Positions 21,780 through 35,062 of a stretch of 64,000 nucleotides of DNA are shown here, in pieces. This DNA is from Allacma fusca. Its lineage: Eukaryota; Arthropoda; Collembola; Symphypleona; Sminthuridae. Made by a program: the position numbers and the translations under genes. A model generated the notes under the pieces. It was not told the origin of the DNA and ran no database searches. It saw nothing but the letters and a program-made list of their open reading frames with translations. Location of the stretch: contig OX359246.1 in assembly GCA_947179485.1 (NCBI GenBank), positions 54,787,632-54,851,631 on the forward strand. Reading direction: 5' to 3'. Position 1 is the first letter of the stretch, and the number at the start of each line of letters is the position of its first letter.

Positions 21780-23120
21780 ATGGTGCCGGACAAAATCCCC
21801 AGGAGGCACTTGACACGGGAAGAGATTCTCCAGTCCCCCGAATACTTATATTTGTGTCAGCCCATTATACGAGATATCGTTCAAATGGTAAACTTTCCTG
21901 TATTTAGTGCACCGACAAAGTGTTTCCAAGATTTTGAATAGTTTTTTCAATCTTAATCCTAATCAAAAATAAAATCCTATTTTTGGTGATATATAGCCCG
22001 ATGATGAAGAATATTTTAACCTATTCCTTCATCTGGAAACCTGGGAGGCTCCGGATTATATAAAAGAAGTTTTTTCATACAAATTTGGCGGATATGACTA
22101 CCAGAACCGGCCAAGTAATATTTTTTTACCTGATATTTCATATTTGATTTCCTTAAAATCTCTAACTCTCAATTGCTAAAATTTCGTAATACATGTAGAT
22201 AGAAATAATTGTAAGCCCAAGCAAAGCACTCCTATAAAATGTGACTCCAAATTTTGTATTGTTAATTTTCGTGTAATTTTTTAGTTTGGATGGTTAAATT
22301 GGGCGGCCGGCCAGTGAAAGACATACTCGACCGTGGGGAGGGTGATTTGCTGGAGAGATACTTGTGGCAATTTGCTCATTGGGGCGCAAAAAGGTGAACT
22401 GTCTAAAGATGTGAAATTATAATTATTTCAAATCTTATAACAAATTTGTAATTATTGAAGGAGTTGGATATATTTACAAAACTGTAACGTTTATGATTTG
22501 TATTAAAGCATTGTGGCAAGACCCCTGGAGGAAAATCCAAGCCGCCGTGTTGTTGTGCTTGTGGATGCCTTGCAGGTGTCTAGCTTAGTATCCTACATGA
22601 ACGGCTCAAGTAAGTTAAAAGTACTTCTGTTTTATTTGTTGTAACCGAGTATTCAGGGAATCTGAGGATGATTTTAAAAGAATGAATTTTGTTTGTCAAA
22701 ACAGCTCTCGGATTCCTAATTAGGATGGTCCGAAAGTACAGAGTCGTCTCCAAATTTTTACTTGGGCTTGGCGTTGGCATTAACAGTAAGTTTGATCAGT
22801 ATTTACATTTCCTTGCAAATTAAATTAAGGAGCTCCAGTTGTTTCGTTCGAATATGAGAACATATTTGGGAAAAATAATTATTATTGAAAATCTTTCATG
22901 TGAATTTTTGTGTATGATTTACGTAGTAAGCAAAGTTGGAACTCTCATAGTAAACTTACTGAAGCCATTGGCAAGAAAAAATCTGAAGAAGATAGAACTG
23001 TACACATATGACAATACCTCCTGGGAGCCGAGACTCCAGGAAGTCTTTGGCAGGAAGAAAATTCCAGATTTTGAGGGGACGAACCGTGGGTTTTACCATG
23101 TGGTTCTCAAATCCGATTGA
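21780..23120 (+). CDS. CRAL-TRIO (Sec14-like) protein, copy 3 (six exons, 236 aa)
   Basis: Exons 21780-21887, 21997-22114, 22285-22393, 22509-22609, 22705-22785 and 22927-23120 join in phases 0,1,2,1,1 and give 236 aa. This copy is closest to the family consensus: RPIWMVKLGGRPVKDIL, then VVVLVDALQVSSL (the central strand with Asp), then the GLGVGIN, VGTLIVNLLKPL and KKIELY segments. One extra codon in exon 2 and one in exon 4 relative to copy 5 keep the frame. A soluble carrier of a hydrophobic ligand is expected. The usual yeast-Sec14 'YPE' motif before the IN strand is replaced by LLGLG in this cluster. The start is the ATG of exon 1; the frame upstream only adds residues through non-ATG codons. 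Confidence 0.85.
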
Positions 23121-24947
23121 ACCTCATAGCGTGTCTCGGTATAGACAAGTAATTATTACATACGGTATTAAATTTCAGCTGGTACTTAAGTACTGCATTT
23201 ATAACTACTTTGTATATTTAACCTTCATGAGTTGGAAGCCAGATTAAATTTTTTGCTTTACACACAATATCGCTTTCATATCAATTTCATTTCCACCTGC
23301 CTTTTTGAATACATTGTCAGCATGACACAGTACAATCACGCTGTAAATATACCCCTGTGAAAAAAAAAGTGTTACTAAAAGGTATGCCTTTGCACAGAAA
23401 AAAATTGACATAATCCGCATTGATGTGCATTTAGTTTCCCATGCATATAGAGAGCTTTATTCCGCATATGTCCCTCAACGGCTATAAATAGTTTGGTCTT
23501 AACGGTTACTTGAAACGTGTAATTAAATGTAGCTGCTAAAGGATACTTGTCTCAAAGATTTATTATCACATTATTATTTAAATATAATTAATTATTATAT
23601 AAAAAAAAATCAAACAAATTCGCTAACAAGGAAAATACTTTGGAGTCGGCCATGAATCAGTGTAGGATTCAGAAGATGGTTTCAGTACCGAAGATTCTGT
23701 GAGTTAGTGAAGATGACATTCCCACGTGCGTATATATACTCCCACATAATTTATTGGAAGGCCGTAGTATGGGATTTACTGTTTAGATTTATTGCAGACA
23801 AGCTCTTTTAGTCTGATGACAATCTCAAGTAAAATTACATTGTGGTCTGCAATAGGCTAAATTGTGACCTCACTAGTCTTTTGTCAACTCAAATTGTGTA
23901 AAAAATGTTTATATTCATAGATACAGAGATAAAGTCTTAAGCTCCCATGAGCGTTGTCCTTACTTAAGCCACTCACTGTTTACAGAGTTGCGGAAAAACA
24001 AAAGAAGTAAACACACTCTATTCTCACGCAACTTTCGTCCCAGTGTCAAGCGCATCATAGCACACATATTCATCATATTTCAATATTTCAATTGTTAGTG
24101 TGTGTAAAAAAAAATGTAGGAAAGTTGAAAAATTAGAGGAAAGATACTTATAAGCTGCACATGTAGAATTGTAGGCATATAGATACTCAAAACCCACAAG
24201 GGCTGCAATATATTTGCTCACAATATATTTTCCATATCCTTCCACCCCAATGCGGTTTTAATGCATAAGTGCTGCAGATCTGATGAGTGTTTACACATGA
24301 TGGCGAATAAACTTGTGCAAAATAAATGTCCAAATGTTCTTTTTTTACAGGTACAGATCTCTGTGTTTCTACATCAAATGAATAATTTAAAGTCGCAGAT
24401 AGGACCGCACTATGCCAAAGCAATTGACATTCTCCGCAAATATAATTTCTGTGAATTCAAATAAATGAGTGCAAATTGTCTATTAATTGCTTCAATTTTT
24501 TGTTTGAATTTGACCACCAAGGACGCTCTACAGTAAAAATGATGCGCATGCAGTTATTACTACAGTGTACAAAATTCTGTTGGGCTAAATAAGCAATGTG
24601 GTTTTACTAATTAAAAGCTTTTTTGTTAGGACTTAGGACTAATAGCATCGTTACAAGGTGGTTGCACAGGACTTGTGCTTAGCGCAGTCTTGGAAAAATG
24701 AGATACGTTTTAAATATATTGGCCAAGGTGAGGAAAGATTGAAATTAGTTTTTTGCTTGACAGAACACCAGTCAAAACTTTCGCACTTAAATCTCTCCCT
24801 ACAAAAGAGCAGCACCCCTCAAAGTATAGGAAAATTGTCTCATGAGGCATGTGCATTTATTTTAAGGTGAAAAATAACCTAATGAATGACAGGACGTCCT
24901 GACTGACAAACTGTGTGGCTTCAAGTTCTCCCATGAAGGGGGTCTCC
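23121..24947. other. Intergenic, no gene recognised
   Basis: A TATAAATA box at 23483-23490 has no clear exon after it. The short ORF at 24261-24464 has no recognisable family. No transposon ends seen. Confidence 0.4.
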
Positions 24948-24990
24948 TATAAATACAGACAGCGCACTACTTTTAATTTTCAGTTAGTTT
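24948..24990 (+). promoter_or_regulatory. Well-formed orphan core promoter
   Basis: TATAAATA (24948-24955) is followed by TTTTCAGTTAGT with the initiator A at 24982, a spacing of 34 bp. A GTGAGT donor-like site follows about 70 bp downstream (near 25055). No coding exon follows until copy 4 at 28673, so it may drive an alternative 5' exon of copy 4 or a noncoding RNA. Confidence 0.35.
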
Positions 24991-26712
24991 TTCATTCCAG
25001 TGTAATTTTTTCCCTGTCAGCTTTGCTTGTTATACAATTCAAATAAATACACTTGTGAGTCCTCATAAATGAAGATTAAATATACACAGTGATGCACATG
25101 GCTCAAGTTTTGAAATAGTGGGTTAGTTCAGTTATGGATACAAGCCCGAGTGTAGTGTCTACATCTGAAGTTCTTAGGTATCTTCGGGGTAATTTATAAA
25201 ACTTTTTCTTATTATTTATTGTTATTAAGTGTACTTTTGAACAATGGCTCATTTACCTTGTAGTTGTCCACCCGTATCAATGACACTGGGATCCTTTTGG
25301 AGGTGTTAATGTTCCTTAATAGCCTGACACTGCGCATTCAGAATTTTTGTTTGGGGTTTTATGTCAGAGTGTATCTCCTAATTATGAAGACTTCCAATTA
25401 ATTGTAATTGTGGGAATCAAAAATTATTACAGCACTCTGAGCCCAAAATATAATTTTGGGTTCAACTCCACTTCGGTGTTACCTGCGGGCACACTGACAG
25501 TTACACTCTCTGAAGAAATAGGGATGTGAAGGAGTGCTTGAAATGTGTATGAGGAAATCCATATATGAAGTGGCAACAGAAGTTGCAAAAGTTTAATCAA
25601 CGATTTTGTTCCTATGTATTGTTTATGTACCTCTGGGCAGTATGTACTTAAAAAAGGCACGTGTATCTGAATCAGCCCACTCCGTTTATTGCAACAGAGC
25701 TTCTCCTAAAATGTAAAAGGACGGTAGCTTCAACTTCCTCATATTACCATGAGTAGTCATTTTGTAAATAGTAAATGATGAAAGGTCCGTACATTCTTTG
25801 ATCCTACATTCACGGGGATTCTACCGTCCTATAGGACACGGGGGTATTAAAATACATGTGACTTCCTGGTAGAGGTCTCCGATTTCCAAGTGTAGTTTAA
25901 TGATCTGAAATAATTTCAGATTTTATTCAGACCCTTATTCTATTCTGGGAATAAAATAATTTTTCCCCCCAGTTTTTACCAAAGTCAATAAGTTACTGCT
26001 GAAGTTAGATAACCGTTTGTTATTTTTATTGAGCGAGAACTTGAAGCTTGAATGTTGACATCCCTATTCCCAGGACGCTAGAACACCTTTGCATGTAAAC
26101 TCAAAAAATTTGTTCATATTTCGAGATTTTTAATTTACCTACTACAGTACTTGCGATGACATGGGGAAAGAAACTCAAGCTACGGTCATTTTGCATTTTA
26201 GAAGCTCTGTTTAAATAATCGGAGTGGCCTGAGCCAATTGTACGCCCGTTTTGAGTACATAATAACATGGGATATATGTGTGTACACGTGTTGACACTGA
26301 CCTCAGGATTTTCTAAGCTTGGAATTTTTAGAGAAAGTATGGCAAAAAGAATAAAAAATTATTTGAACAAATTGTACCCGTGAGTCAATCATAGTGTTTT
26401 TAATACTTTTTTTTAGAATATGTACATACGTCTTCACAAATCTAAATACATTATATTCTTGAACTTTTTATCCAGATTAATGGTTTCCATGTGCTAAGGT
26501 TCTGACCCTGCCCTGCTATCTGTAAACCATACACGTATTTCCTATGTAAATGTATACTTCAATCAGTGCATTGTGAGAATCCTTGATATTTTTTTTTCAA
26601 CTCCCACAAAAAAATATTAAGGAGAAGTGAAGTCTGAAATTATGGGATGAGAGCTGGAGGGTCCAAGTGCATGTAAACAGGAACCACATTATTTCCCCCA
26701 CTTTTGCAATGT
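24991..26712. other. Intergenic, nothing recognised
   Basis: AT-rich with no supported exon and no clear repeat structure. Confidence 0.5.
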
Positions 26713-26827
26713 TATATAAGACTTATTGCGTGTTAGACTCATCTTTACATTGCATTACGCAAACCGGAGCGACTAGATAAAGATCGTCTTTGCAAATAAT
26801 TGCAAAGTTTTAAGCATCTTATTTAAG
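26713..26827 (+). promoter_or_regulatory. Probable promoter and noncoding first exon of CRAL-TRIO copy 4
   Basis: TATATAAG at 26713-26720, an initiator-like CTCATC with A at 26741, and an ATG-free stretch ending in TTTAAG/GTGAG (donor at 26828). A matching acceptor TATTGCAG ends at 28535, and 28536-28672 is also free of ATG, so the first ATG of the spliced RNA would be the gene's start at 28673. Confidence 0.5.
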
Positions 26828-28535
26828 GTGAGATTCCCGCAGATTCCCACAATCTTCAGCTAGAATTATTCCCTACATCTGTTGACGAGTGCTCCAAATT
26901 GCATAAGTTCTATTCCTGACCATTCTTATGCGTCACTAAAAACGTTTATGTCAGTGTTCAAAACGTGTGGGGATATTTTCGGAGGAAAAGGTTAGGAATA
27001 TTTACTATTTACCGTGTTTCCCAGTTCGTAGTAGAAACCTCTAACATACCCATTTTACATTGCTAGGATTGGCAAAAGTGCTACGCGGGTTTGTTATTAG
27101 AATTAATTCGATTGTACTACAGTAGATTTCTTATGTAGTAGTTTCCTCTTTTTGTTAGATGGCATTCCCTTTATATTGGCTTGGTTCTATCCTCCCCAAG
27201 ATCACATGTAGGGCAACTCCACATACTACGTATTGCAGGTATTTTACTATCCCTTGGGAACCACCATTTAGGAAATTCACTGTAGTTGTAAATAATTACA
27301 AAGGCAAGTTTGAAGCAGGGATTAAGATTCAACAAAAAAAAATGCTTGTCAGTTTTGTATGCACAATTAGGTATTCATGTTTTAACATTTAGTTAGACAG
27401 GCTGAGGGCATATTGCAACGCTACATTGGTTTTAATTTTTTTTAGAGTCAGAACATGTTCTTCGATACTACAAACGTAGATTTTTACTACCAAAAATTCC
27501 TGAAAGGTTATGGATTTCCTTTCGCCAAATCAGCACATGACAGAGAGATGCCAGTCATACATAAACAATAAATGAGGCTCTTTAGCTAAACAGAGAATGT
27601 ATATTTTTGGAGGCATGTACATACTTGCACAAACGCTCCAAAGTTGAAAACTCTATTATTAAGTAGAATTTCTGTAAGTGTACCCACAAAAGGTTACCAA
27701 AATTTACACTTATTAACTTTTACTCTTACAAGAAGAGACATTAGTAGAGACTGTGTCCAAAAATGTCTCCTTTATTGATGACACGCTCTTATATTAAGGG
27801 GCTCGATGTATTTACAATTAACGCGAGAATGCAGTTTACCTCTAAACGTTGGAAGGTATTTACTTATACAATATGTACATAATTATGAAAAAGGAAACAT
27901 TCTAGGCATCATTCTTTAATTACGTCATCTCAAAGGCTCAGGGAGTTGATTGAGATCATTTTTAGAGTCCTGTATAAATCAACTCAGGAGTTTAATGGAA
28001 TTATATAATCATAATGATAACAATGGATGAGAATTTATTTCGATAGACTTAATTGCTCCTTTAAAAATTGGATTTCTGCTGCCTTCAGGTCTTACGTAAC
28101 CTAAGGTAGGGGCAGGCGTCACATTTCAGATACATACTTATTTAATTTACGTTAGTCACGTAGAAAAGTACAAAATGTCAGGTTCAGGTGATTTGACTGA
28201 TTACCAATTTAAATTTCAAAAACTGAATCGTGGGAGAAAATTAAATGGAAAAAAGGCCTCGGGAACGTTAAACTTGGGTTCGTGGGGATTATTCTAAATT
28301 ATAATATCCGCTGGGATCTGGCACTGCCAAAAAATTAGTTCCCAAACTTAATATTTTTTGCGGCTTTTTTAATTGGAATTGCAAACAACGGACGTAAAAC
28401 AAATAAAAAGAGGAATTTCAACAGCAGTTGTTTTTTTGGCTAACAGGGAACTACTGCGTGACAATTAAGACCTTCATAATGACGAACAACATGCAATATG
28501 CATACTTAATACCCACTCCTGTATTCATATTGCAG
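26828..28535 (+). other. Probable long 5'-UTR intron of copy 4
   Basis: This is the interval between the donor at 26828 and the acceptor ending at 28535. It contains short unsupported ORFs only. Confidence 0.4.
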
Positions 28536-28672
28536 GAATCTGGAAGTAAAAGTCGATAGAAGTTATCCTCCTTCAGAATCCCAATCCAGAATCAGAGATA
28601 TCCTCCCTCAGAAATCATCTATTCTTGATCTCAATAAAGTTGAAAGATTCAAAAATCCTAGAAGCCTAAAAG

Positions 28673-29921
28673 ATGTCTAAATGCGACCAGCCGGAAATAA
28701 TCTACATGGACAGGGAAGATGTCCGTAACTGTCCCGTGTACAAATTTTTGCGGCACCCAATTTTTCTAGATCTCCATAAAATGGTTAGTTATTAAATTCT
28801 CTATATATTCTTAATTTAAAAAAAAAATATCAAATTAAATTATTAAATTGTGCTCACCTGCTGTACCAGACCGATGAAGAACATTTGAATTTTTTCTTGG
28901 ACATGGAATCTTTTGAAGCCCCGGAGCATTTCCATGATGTATTTTCCTATAAATTTGTCGGCTACAGCGCCGATAATCAACCAAGTTAGTCATTAATTCC
29001 TTATTTAACATTTGTATTTTTTTTCATAATAATGTATTTGTCGCTGATGTTACGGAATTCATAAATATTTTTTAGTTTGGATAATAACGTTTGGGAAGTA
29101 CCCAACGTATGATCTCCTGCAGCAAGGAGAAGGAGAATTAATGGAGCGATATATTTACCAGACAGCACATTGGATCGCAAAAAGGTAACTCCGTGAAACA
29201 TTTTGTCAGAAGCTTAATTGCTATTGGAATTATTTAACAATGTCATTGTTTTAATCAATCACTTTTTGACAATAGCATTGTGGAAAAAACTCCTGAGGAA
29301 AATCCAGGTCAGCAGGCTATTGTGATATTTAATGGTAAAGGAGCGTCTGCATCGAATTACCTCAATACCAGAAGTAAGTACAGGGTTAAATAATAGCGTA
29401 AGATATATACTCAACCTTAAGGTTTGACTAAATTTATTTTAAAGGAATTATTAGTCGTACTATTTGTAATAACATTGAGGATTCAGACTTCAAATTTGTT
29501 TCTTTTGGTTTAAATAGCCCTTGGATATTTGTTTAAACTGTTTCGGAAGACCTCGAAGAGCAGCGTGCTTTTGCTAGCCCGTGGTATAGGTGTTAATGGT
29601 AATAAATCTTCAGGCGTTAACAGTTAAACCTTTAAATGCTCCCAGCCAAACTCCTGCTTACTGTAATTATTATTCATATTTGACACAGTGAACAAGGTTG
29701 GTGTTGTGGTATTGAACTTGCTGAGGCCGATTTCAAAAGAAACTTTCAAGAAAGTGGAATTATTTGGCAAAGATGACTCAGTTTGGCGACCAAGACTGGA
29801 AGAAATTTTTGGCCATAAGGATATACCAACTTTCACAGGGATGCATCGGGGATTCTACCGAATCAAGCTTAATCCTCCGATTAATCCTGAGGCTGAGCAA
29901 ATTATTAAATGTGATGTATAA
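28673..29921 (+). CDS. CRAL-TRIO (Sec14-like) protein, copy 4 (six exons, 248 aa)
   Basis: Exons 28673-28783, 28870-28984, 29076-29184, 29276-29373, 29518-29598 and 29689-29921 join in phases 0,1,2,1,1 and give 248 aa. Exon 1 has the N-terminal MDREDVRN..YKFLRHPIF motif shared by the cluster. Exon 3 gives IWIITFGKYPTYDLL. Exon 4 gives AIVIFNGKGASASNYLN. Exon 6 gives VNKVGVVVLNLLRPI and VELFGKDDSVWRPRLEEIF. Exon 4 is nearly the same as in copy 5 and quite unlike copies 2 and 3: the central 'VVDA' strand is replaced by IFNGKGAS, in the region that lines the ligand pocket. Copies 4 and 5 are therefore probably the younger duplication and may hold a different ligand. The protein is soluble, with no signal peptide. 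Confidence 0.85.
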
Positions 29922-32900
29922 ATAATTACTGTAATTTAATTTTTTTTTTGAGGGGTCCTTCTGTTATACAGTTGTAATTACTTGACTGTATTTGATTTCA
30001 AATGACTTCTGGTAAGTGCTGACTTCTTGTTAGTTGTACACTTGGTCAATGAATTGGGATTTTTACATATCTTGTAGAGTACTTTAGTCGTTGGTTACCT
30101 TTGCTATGGTGTCAGAATGGAATAAGTAGCTAGATAATTTTTTAAAATTGGTTAGTTTTATTGTTAATCTATGAGAGAGCTTAAATAAATTCGGTCAATA
30201 CGGATGCGATTGTTTTATCAACAATAATTGTTCTGCTCCAAAGAAATATAAAAGTAACCTTTAATTTACTACTGCTAGAAAATTCATGGGTAATTTAATT
30301 TCGGCCGTTAAAATTCATTGAGTTTGTGACCTTGGATTTGTACGGAACAGGGTTGTGCGTATATTACTGGAGAAACGTTACAATGATCAGATCAGTCAAG
30401 TTCGGGTCAAGTTCAGACCGAAGTTCGATTATCTAAAGGATTTGACCCAAGATACTTTTTACCTAAAACTTCAAGTTCAAGTTAGAATCTTAAGATTGCG
30501 CTACCTATATATTTGAAAGTACCTTTGGTAAAAAAAAACATTCAATTTTTCTTGTGACTTTTGACGACGTCACTTAAATACACGTGTGCGTATGTTGAAA
30601 GTCTTGGAGAATGTAATAATGATAACAACGTATATACAAAACTTGATTGACCCTTTTTTGTTGCGAAATGAGAGTGTTGCATGCTTCAATGTCATGTTCT
30701 TTATTTTGTTGTAACAAGTTCTTAAATAACTACCTTAAAGGAAAAATGCGTCGCTACGGCTTCCCCTTTCTTTACACTTCCCAAACAAAGCAAGGGCAAG
30801 TCGTCAGACTAGATTTTTACTATTTTTAGCTTCCGCTGTCATCTTCATTCGAAAGATTTCTATTCTAAACAGTTAAGGTTATTATGCAGTTTAACTGCAT
30901 TACAAAATTAGTTCAAGATGAAATGCAGCAACAGTGCTTATTGCAAGCTCCACACTTATTTTTACTAGCAGCCAATGAACTTTAAATGAAAGAAACTGGA
31001 TTTATGAATAATTGAGCCGAATTTATTTCCCATCTATAGCCGTCACAATCAGTCAACAGAATATACACAGAGAGAAGTCTCACAGGAAAATTGTAATAAC
31101 TGGTACGAATCGCTAAATAGTTGAATACAATTCACTGTAAAACATCCTCAAAAATAATGCAGATTATTTATGACCATGCCATGTATAAGTACATGCTAAC
31201 ATGCATTAAAATAATCGTGAAATCAGGAGAAAACATAAAAATTTGAGGCTAATAAATTGTGGAAATAAGGAAAGCTTTCGAAATGCTTATAATCCATGCT
31301 CTTTGCAGCCTCGAATAAAAAAAAAGAGCTTTGTAAGGGACATTTATACAGAAACGAAAAAATATAGTATAATAAGTATCAAGTAGTACAACATAAGATC
31401 AACAGCTGTTGCAACTTATACGTAAATGCATACTCCATTTATTCAATCCAAGCCTTGAAACCATTTCTTCGTGATTCACCTAATACAAGCCTTGAAATTA
31501 TTGTTTTAGCCCAACTCAGACTGTTTTTTGTAGCAAGAAAGGGAAAGGTAGCATTTCAATCCTGTTGTGGTACAAGCGAACACTAAAAGATGTTTGTGGA
31601 TCACAATTTCTCATCCCTATAACTGAACTAAAAATTCTGAACCAAATTTTACATCAAAAACTTTATACTACTATTGCATATAATGAATATAAATTTATAT
31701 GATTACATTATCATATATAATGTGGAACTTGGAAGGAATATTTCCACTGATAACTTTGTTGTTTTAATTACGGATCTTTACAATCATTTTAATTTTGTTC
31801 ATTCATAAAAAAAAATCCTAGCAATTTGAATTAAAGTAAATGTTTTGACATCATTAAACCAAATTATGAAAAAAGCCTACTTAGAATGCATCAAACAAGA
31901 ATACTTGGGATAATTTGGATCAGCTCTAACTGGCAGTAAATTAGTCAGTGAGTCGACTGTATTGAGAAAAATGAGCAAATCATATCACATTGCCATAACA
32001 ATTGTAACTGACTGCAAGCCAACTGTGGATTGCACAACCGCCAAAAAACCTGTGGCCATACAAGAATTGTATCTGTGTACATTTCTGGGGAGTGTTTCCC
32101 CCTAAAAGCAACTTTGGCAGCCAACAATTCCATTGTATCTCGTTCATATAAACTTCATTCAAGGATCAAGATATTCAGTGAAGTTTAGTGGCATGCAAAA
32201 TTACTCAAAGTTATTGCAACCACCGCAATTCCCTCCAACGATTGCAATGGCAATAACAACTTGACCATGTACAAGATTTTGGTATAATTTATTTTTCGAG
32301 ACTCACACATGTACCCTGAAAATGTTGTAAATAAAGCTTCAGAAACAGCTCTAGTTTTAGAGGATTTAATGAAATATCGTTACATTATATAAAACTACTC
32401 AAGTAAAATAACTCAATCAATGGTTCATATTGATCTTGGACTAATTAACAGTAACTATTACACATTTTAAATTACCAATTTCCAAGTTGTATATAATATG
32501 CTTCCTTGGAGTGTTGGAGTGGAAACGGATTGGGAAATCTTTGGGGCGTAATGATATGCAATTGAAATTACATCAAAGATTTCTTGTGTTACAAGTTACA
32601 GCAAGTGAACAAATAAGTAAGAGTTTTGCAGTCTTGTGTGTATCAGGAAAGACCAGTACAATACAATATGTTCTATCCCTACAACAAGAACTTGCACACA
32701 TAAATCTAAGACTGGTATAGATACATAGGCAAAAATTGTAAAATGGGCTAAACTATACACCCACTTCATAAAAGAAGATAAACTTTTAGTCCTTTTTACA
32801 CTCAAACAATGTTGGCCCTCAAAACGTGCCAGTTGGCCGTCTCACAACCAAGGGTGCATGAGCTCCAATGGAAACACTATTAAAAGGAGAAGTATCTACA

Positions 32901-35031
32901 TTTGGTTCAACTACCAATTATTACTATTAATATGACGATTGCTCTGTAGTATTTAGTAAAATTGCATTAAAATTACTGCAAAATACTGCACATGCAAGGA
33001 AAGATTAATATCTCGGTGCAGCGAACCACTACGGAGTTACAACCTGTGAATGACACATTTGTGCGGTTGTGTGTTATTACCTATGTCATGTGTAGAAATG
33101 AGTAAGCTGCATTGATTCCGCTGATACTAAACGGTATTTTTCTAGGGGCACTGTGACACGAAATTCCCTCTTGTTTTGTTAGATGTTGAATGGGCCAAAC
33201 TGATTGGGAATTTGGCTTTAATCTCCTATCATTTGTTGTCTGACAAGTTCTGAGGTGTTAATTTCCCCTAGAATTGGAAATAAAATAATTTTAAAACATT
33301 TTTACCTGAACGAGTAGGTACTTTATGTAAGTGTAACTATAACTTTTCCTCCATTACAAAAATTGTATATTTTTTTTTTGTGAAACACACTATACTGAAT
33401 GTAAGTGATTACACCTCATAATTCTGTGTAACTCATTTGCTTCAATTTTACAGGTGCTCATCATTTTGCCTGATATTTTTTTGTATACAATTTTTATGTG
33501 TTGGCTACACATGAATTGCTACAAGAGTTAATTGCATCTAATTACACTCTGGGCTGCTCTCTTCATCTCTACTACACACGTAATGTTATTCAGGCTGCAA
33601 GTCAACAGCAATAATTCGTAAAATTTTGTGAAAGGACCTCTTGTGATTGCAGCGTATATATACAGTGGATTTGCCGAAACCTTTGGAGTATATAAACCAT
33701 ATTATATACCTAAGGGTCTACACATAGAGGCGTATTGCATGTACTATACAGAGGGGGGATTATGCAACTCCGTAGATCTACTATACCTTCATGGGATAAG
33801 TAGCTCACTCATAGTAAAAGTACTTACATAAATTTTCAGTAAAAGTAGTTTAGTCTTTGTCAAGGTAGGTCATGCATGTAAGTACAGAACGTTGGGGATC
33901 TTTGATGCAACAAAGAGACCTTGCGTGTCCAAAAAACTTGTTTACATCACACTACTGCCTTCATTCGTCTCCTTTATGACTAGTCCAACGAACTTGGCAG
34001 AGAAGTTTGAGTCGAGGAGCAGAGCCAGAACGGCGATATGCACAGAGCATAAACTTTTTTCCAGAAGCAGATTCTGTTTCTAAGAAGAGATACGTGGACG
34101 TGGGAAGCTCTACAATAAGTGTTCAATATACAGTGCAACATAGAATTATTTTAATTGTGAACTGTGATTCCTTGGATGCTGGAAAGGAACAAGGTCTTAA
34201 AAAAATTTTAAATTATTGACTTGATTTTCCCACAGGATTTTCCAGGGGTGGGAAAAGTTGGTAAAAATTAACCCGTCAGGAAATTTTGACAGGTTTGACA
34301 GCCAAGCCATTTCTTACGAAGATGTTTTTTTCTCACGTTCTCAACATCCGACTGTGCACTCCTTTGTATTTTTCTCATTGCAAATTTACGGGCAAAATAA
34401 GGAGCTCTTAATTTTTTTTTCTTGACAGGAAACGTCAGGAATTAGTAATATTTACGTGGCTGAGGTTTTCCTTGTAATGCTTTTACTACTTATTTTTAAT
34501 TATTGACTCGGATGAATTATTGAACATTTGTTGTTCATCTATAGCTGTCATTTTTTCTTAAATAAATTAGTGAACGCCTCTTTTGTCATGTCCGCGGATT
34601 TGTTGCCTAATGATTATTTAATGTACATTGTAAATTATTTACTTGAAAAATTATTTCTTATGTGTAATTATTACAGATTTATCCGAATGAAGATTATGGA
34701 GTAGGATTAACATTTCTTTCGTCTTGACCAGACTCGCAGTTCCTCAAATTTCCAGCCCTTGTGCTCCTCATTATATCTGCTAGCATTTTACCTCAGCATT
34801 CCAACCACAACTTATTCCTAGTCTGCAATAGCAACCTTGCATTGTAGTAAGTTTCTAAGGGAATATCCTTGACGACAGACCTAAGTAACATTAAGCATTA
34901 ATTGTCACTACTTTGTTTATCCCTTCTTGCGTTTGAAGGAACCTGTTTTTCTAGGCAATTTTAATCCTGCTTCCTGTCTCAGACTCACACGAGTTGACTA
35001 ATCAAAAGTTATCCCTTCATTTTCTGTGTAG
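29922..35031. other. Intergenic between copies 4 and 5, with decayed transposon ends
   Basis: At about 30350 a CAGGGTTGTGCG start followed by CAAGTTC/GGTCAAG repeats, and at 34241 CAGGGGTGGGAAAAG, look like left ends of hAT-type elements; no right ends were found. The rest is AT-rich without supported exons. The acceptor TTCTGTGTAG ending at 35031 suggests copy 5 also has an upstream noncoding exon somewhere in this gap. Confidence 0.35.
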
Positions 35032-35062
35032 TAGAAGAATCTCGACAGTAAACTCTACAAAA

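Noticed and set aside
24261-24464. A 67-codon ORF whose second half follows a splice-acceptor-like TTTTTTTACAG.
   Set aside because: No upstream exon with a matching phase was found; likely chance.
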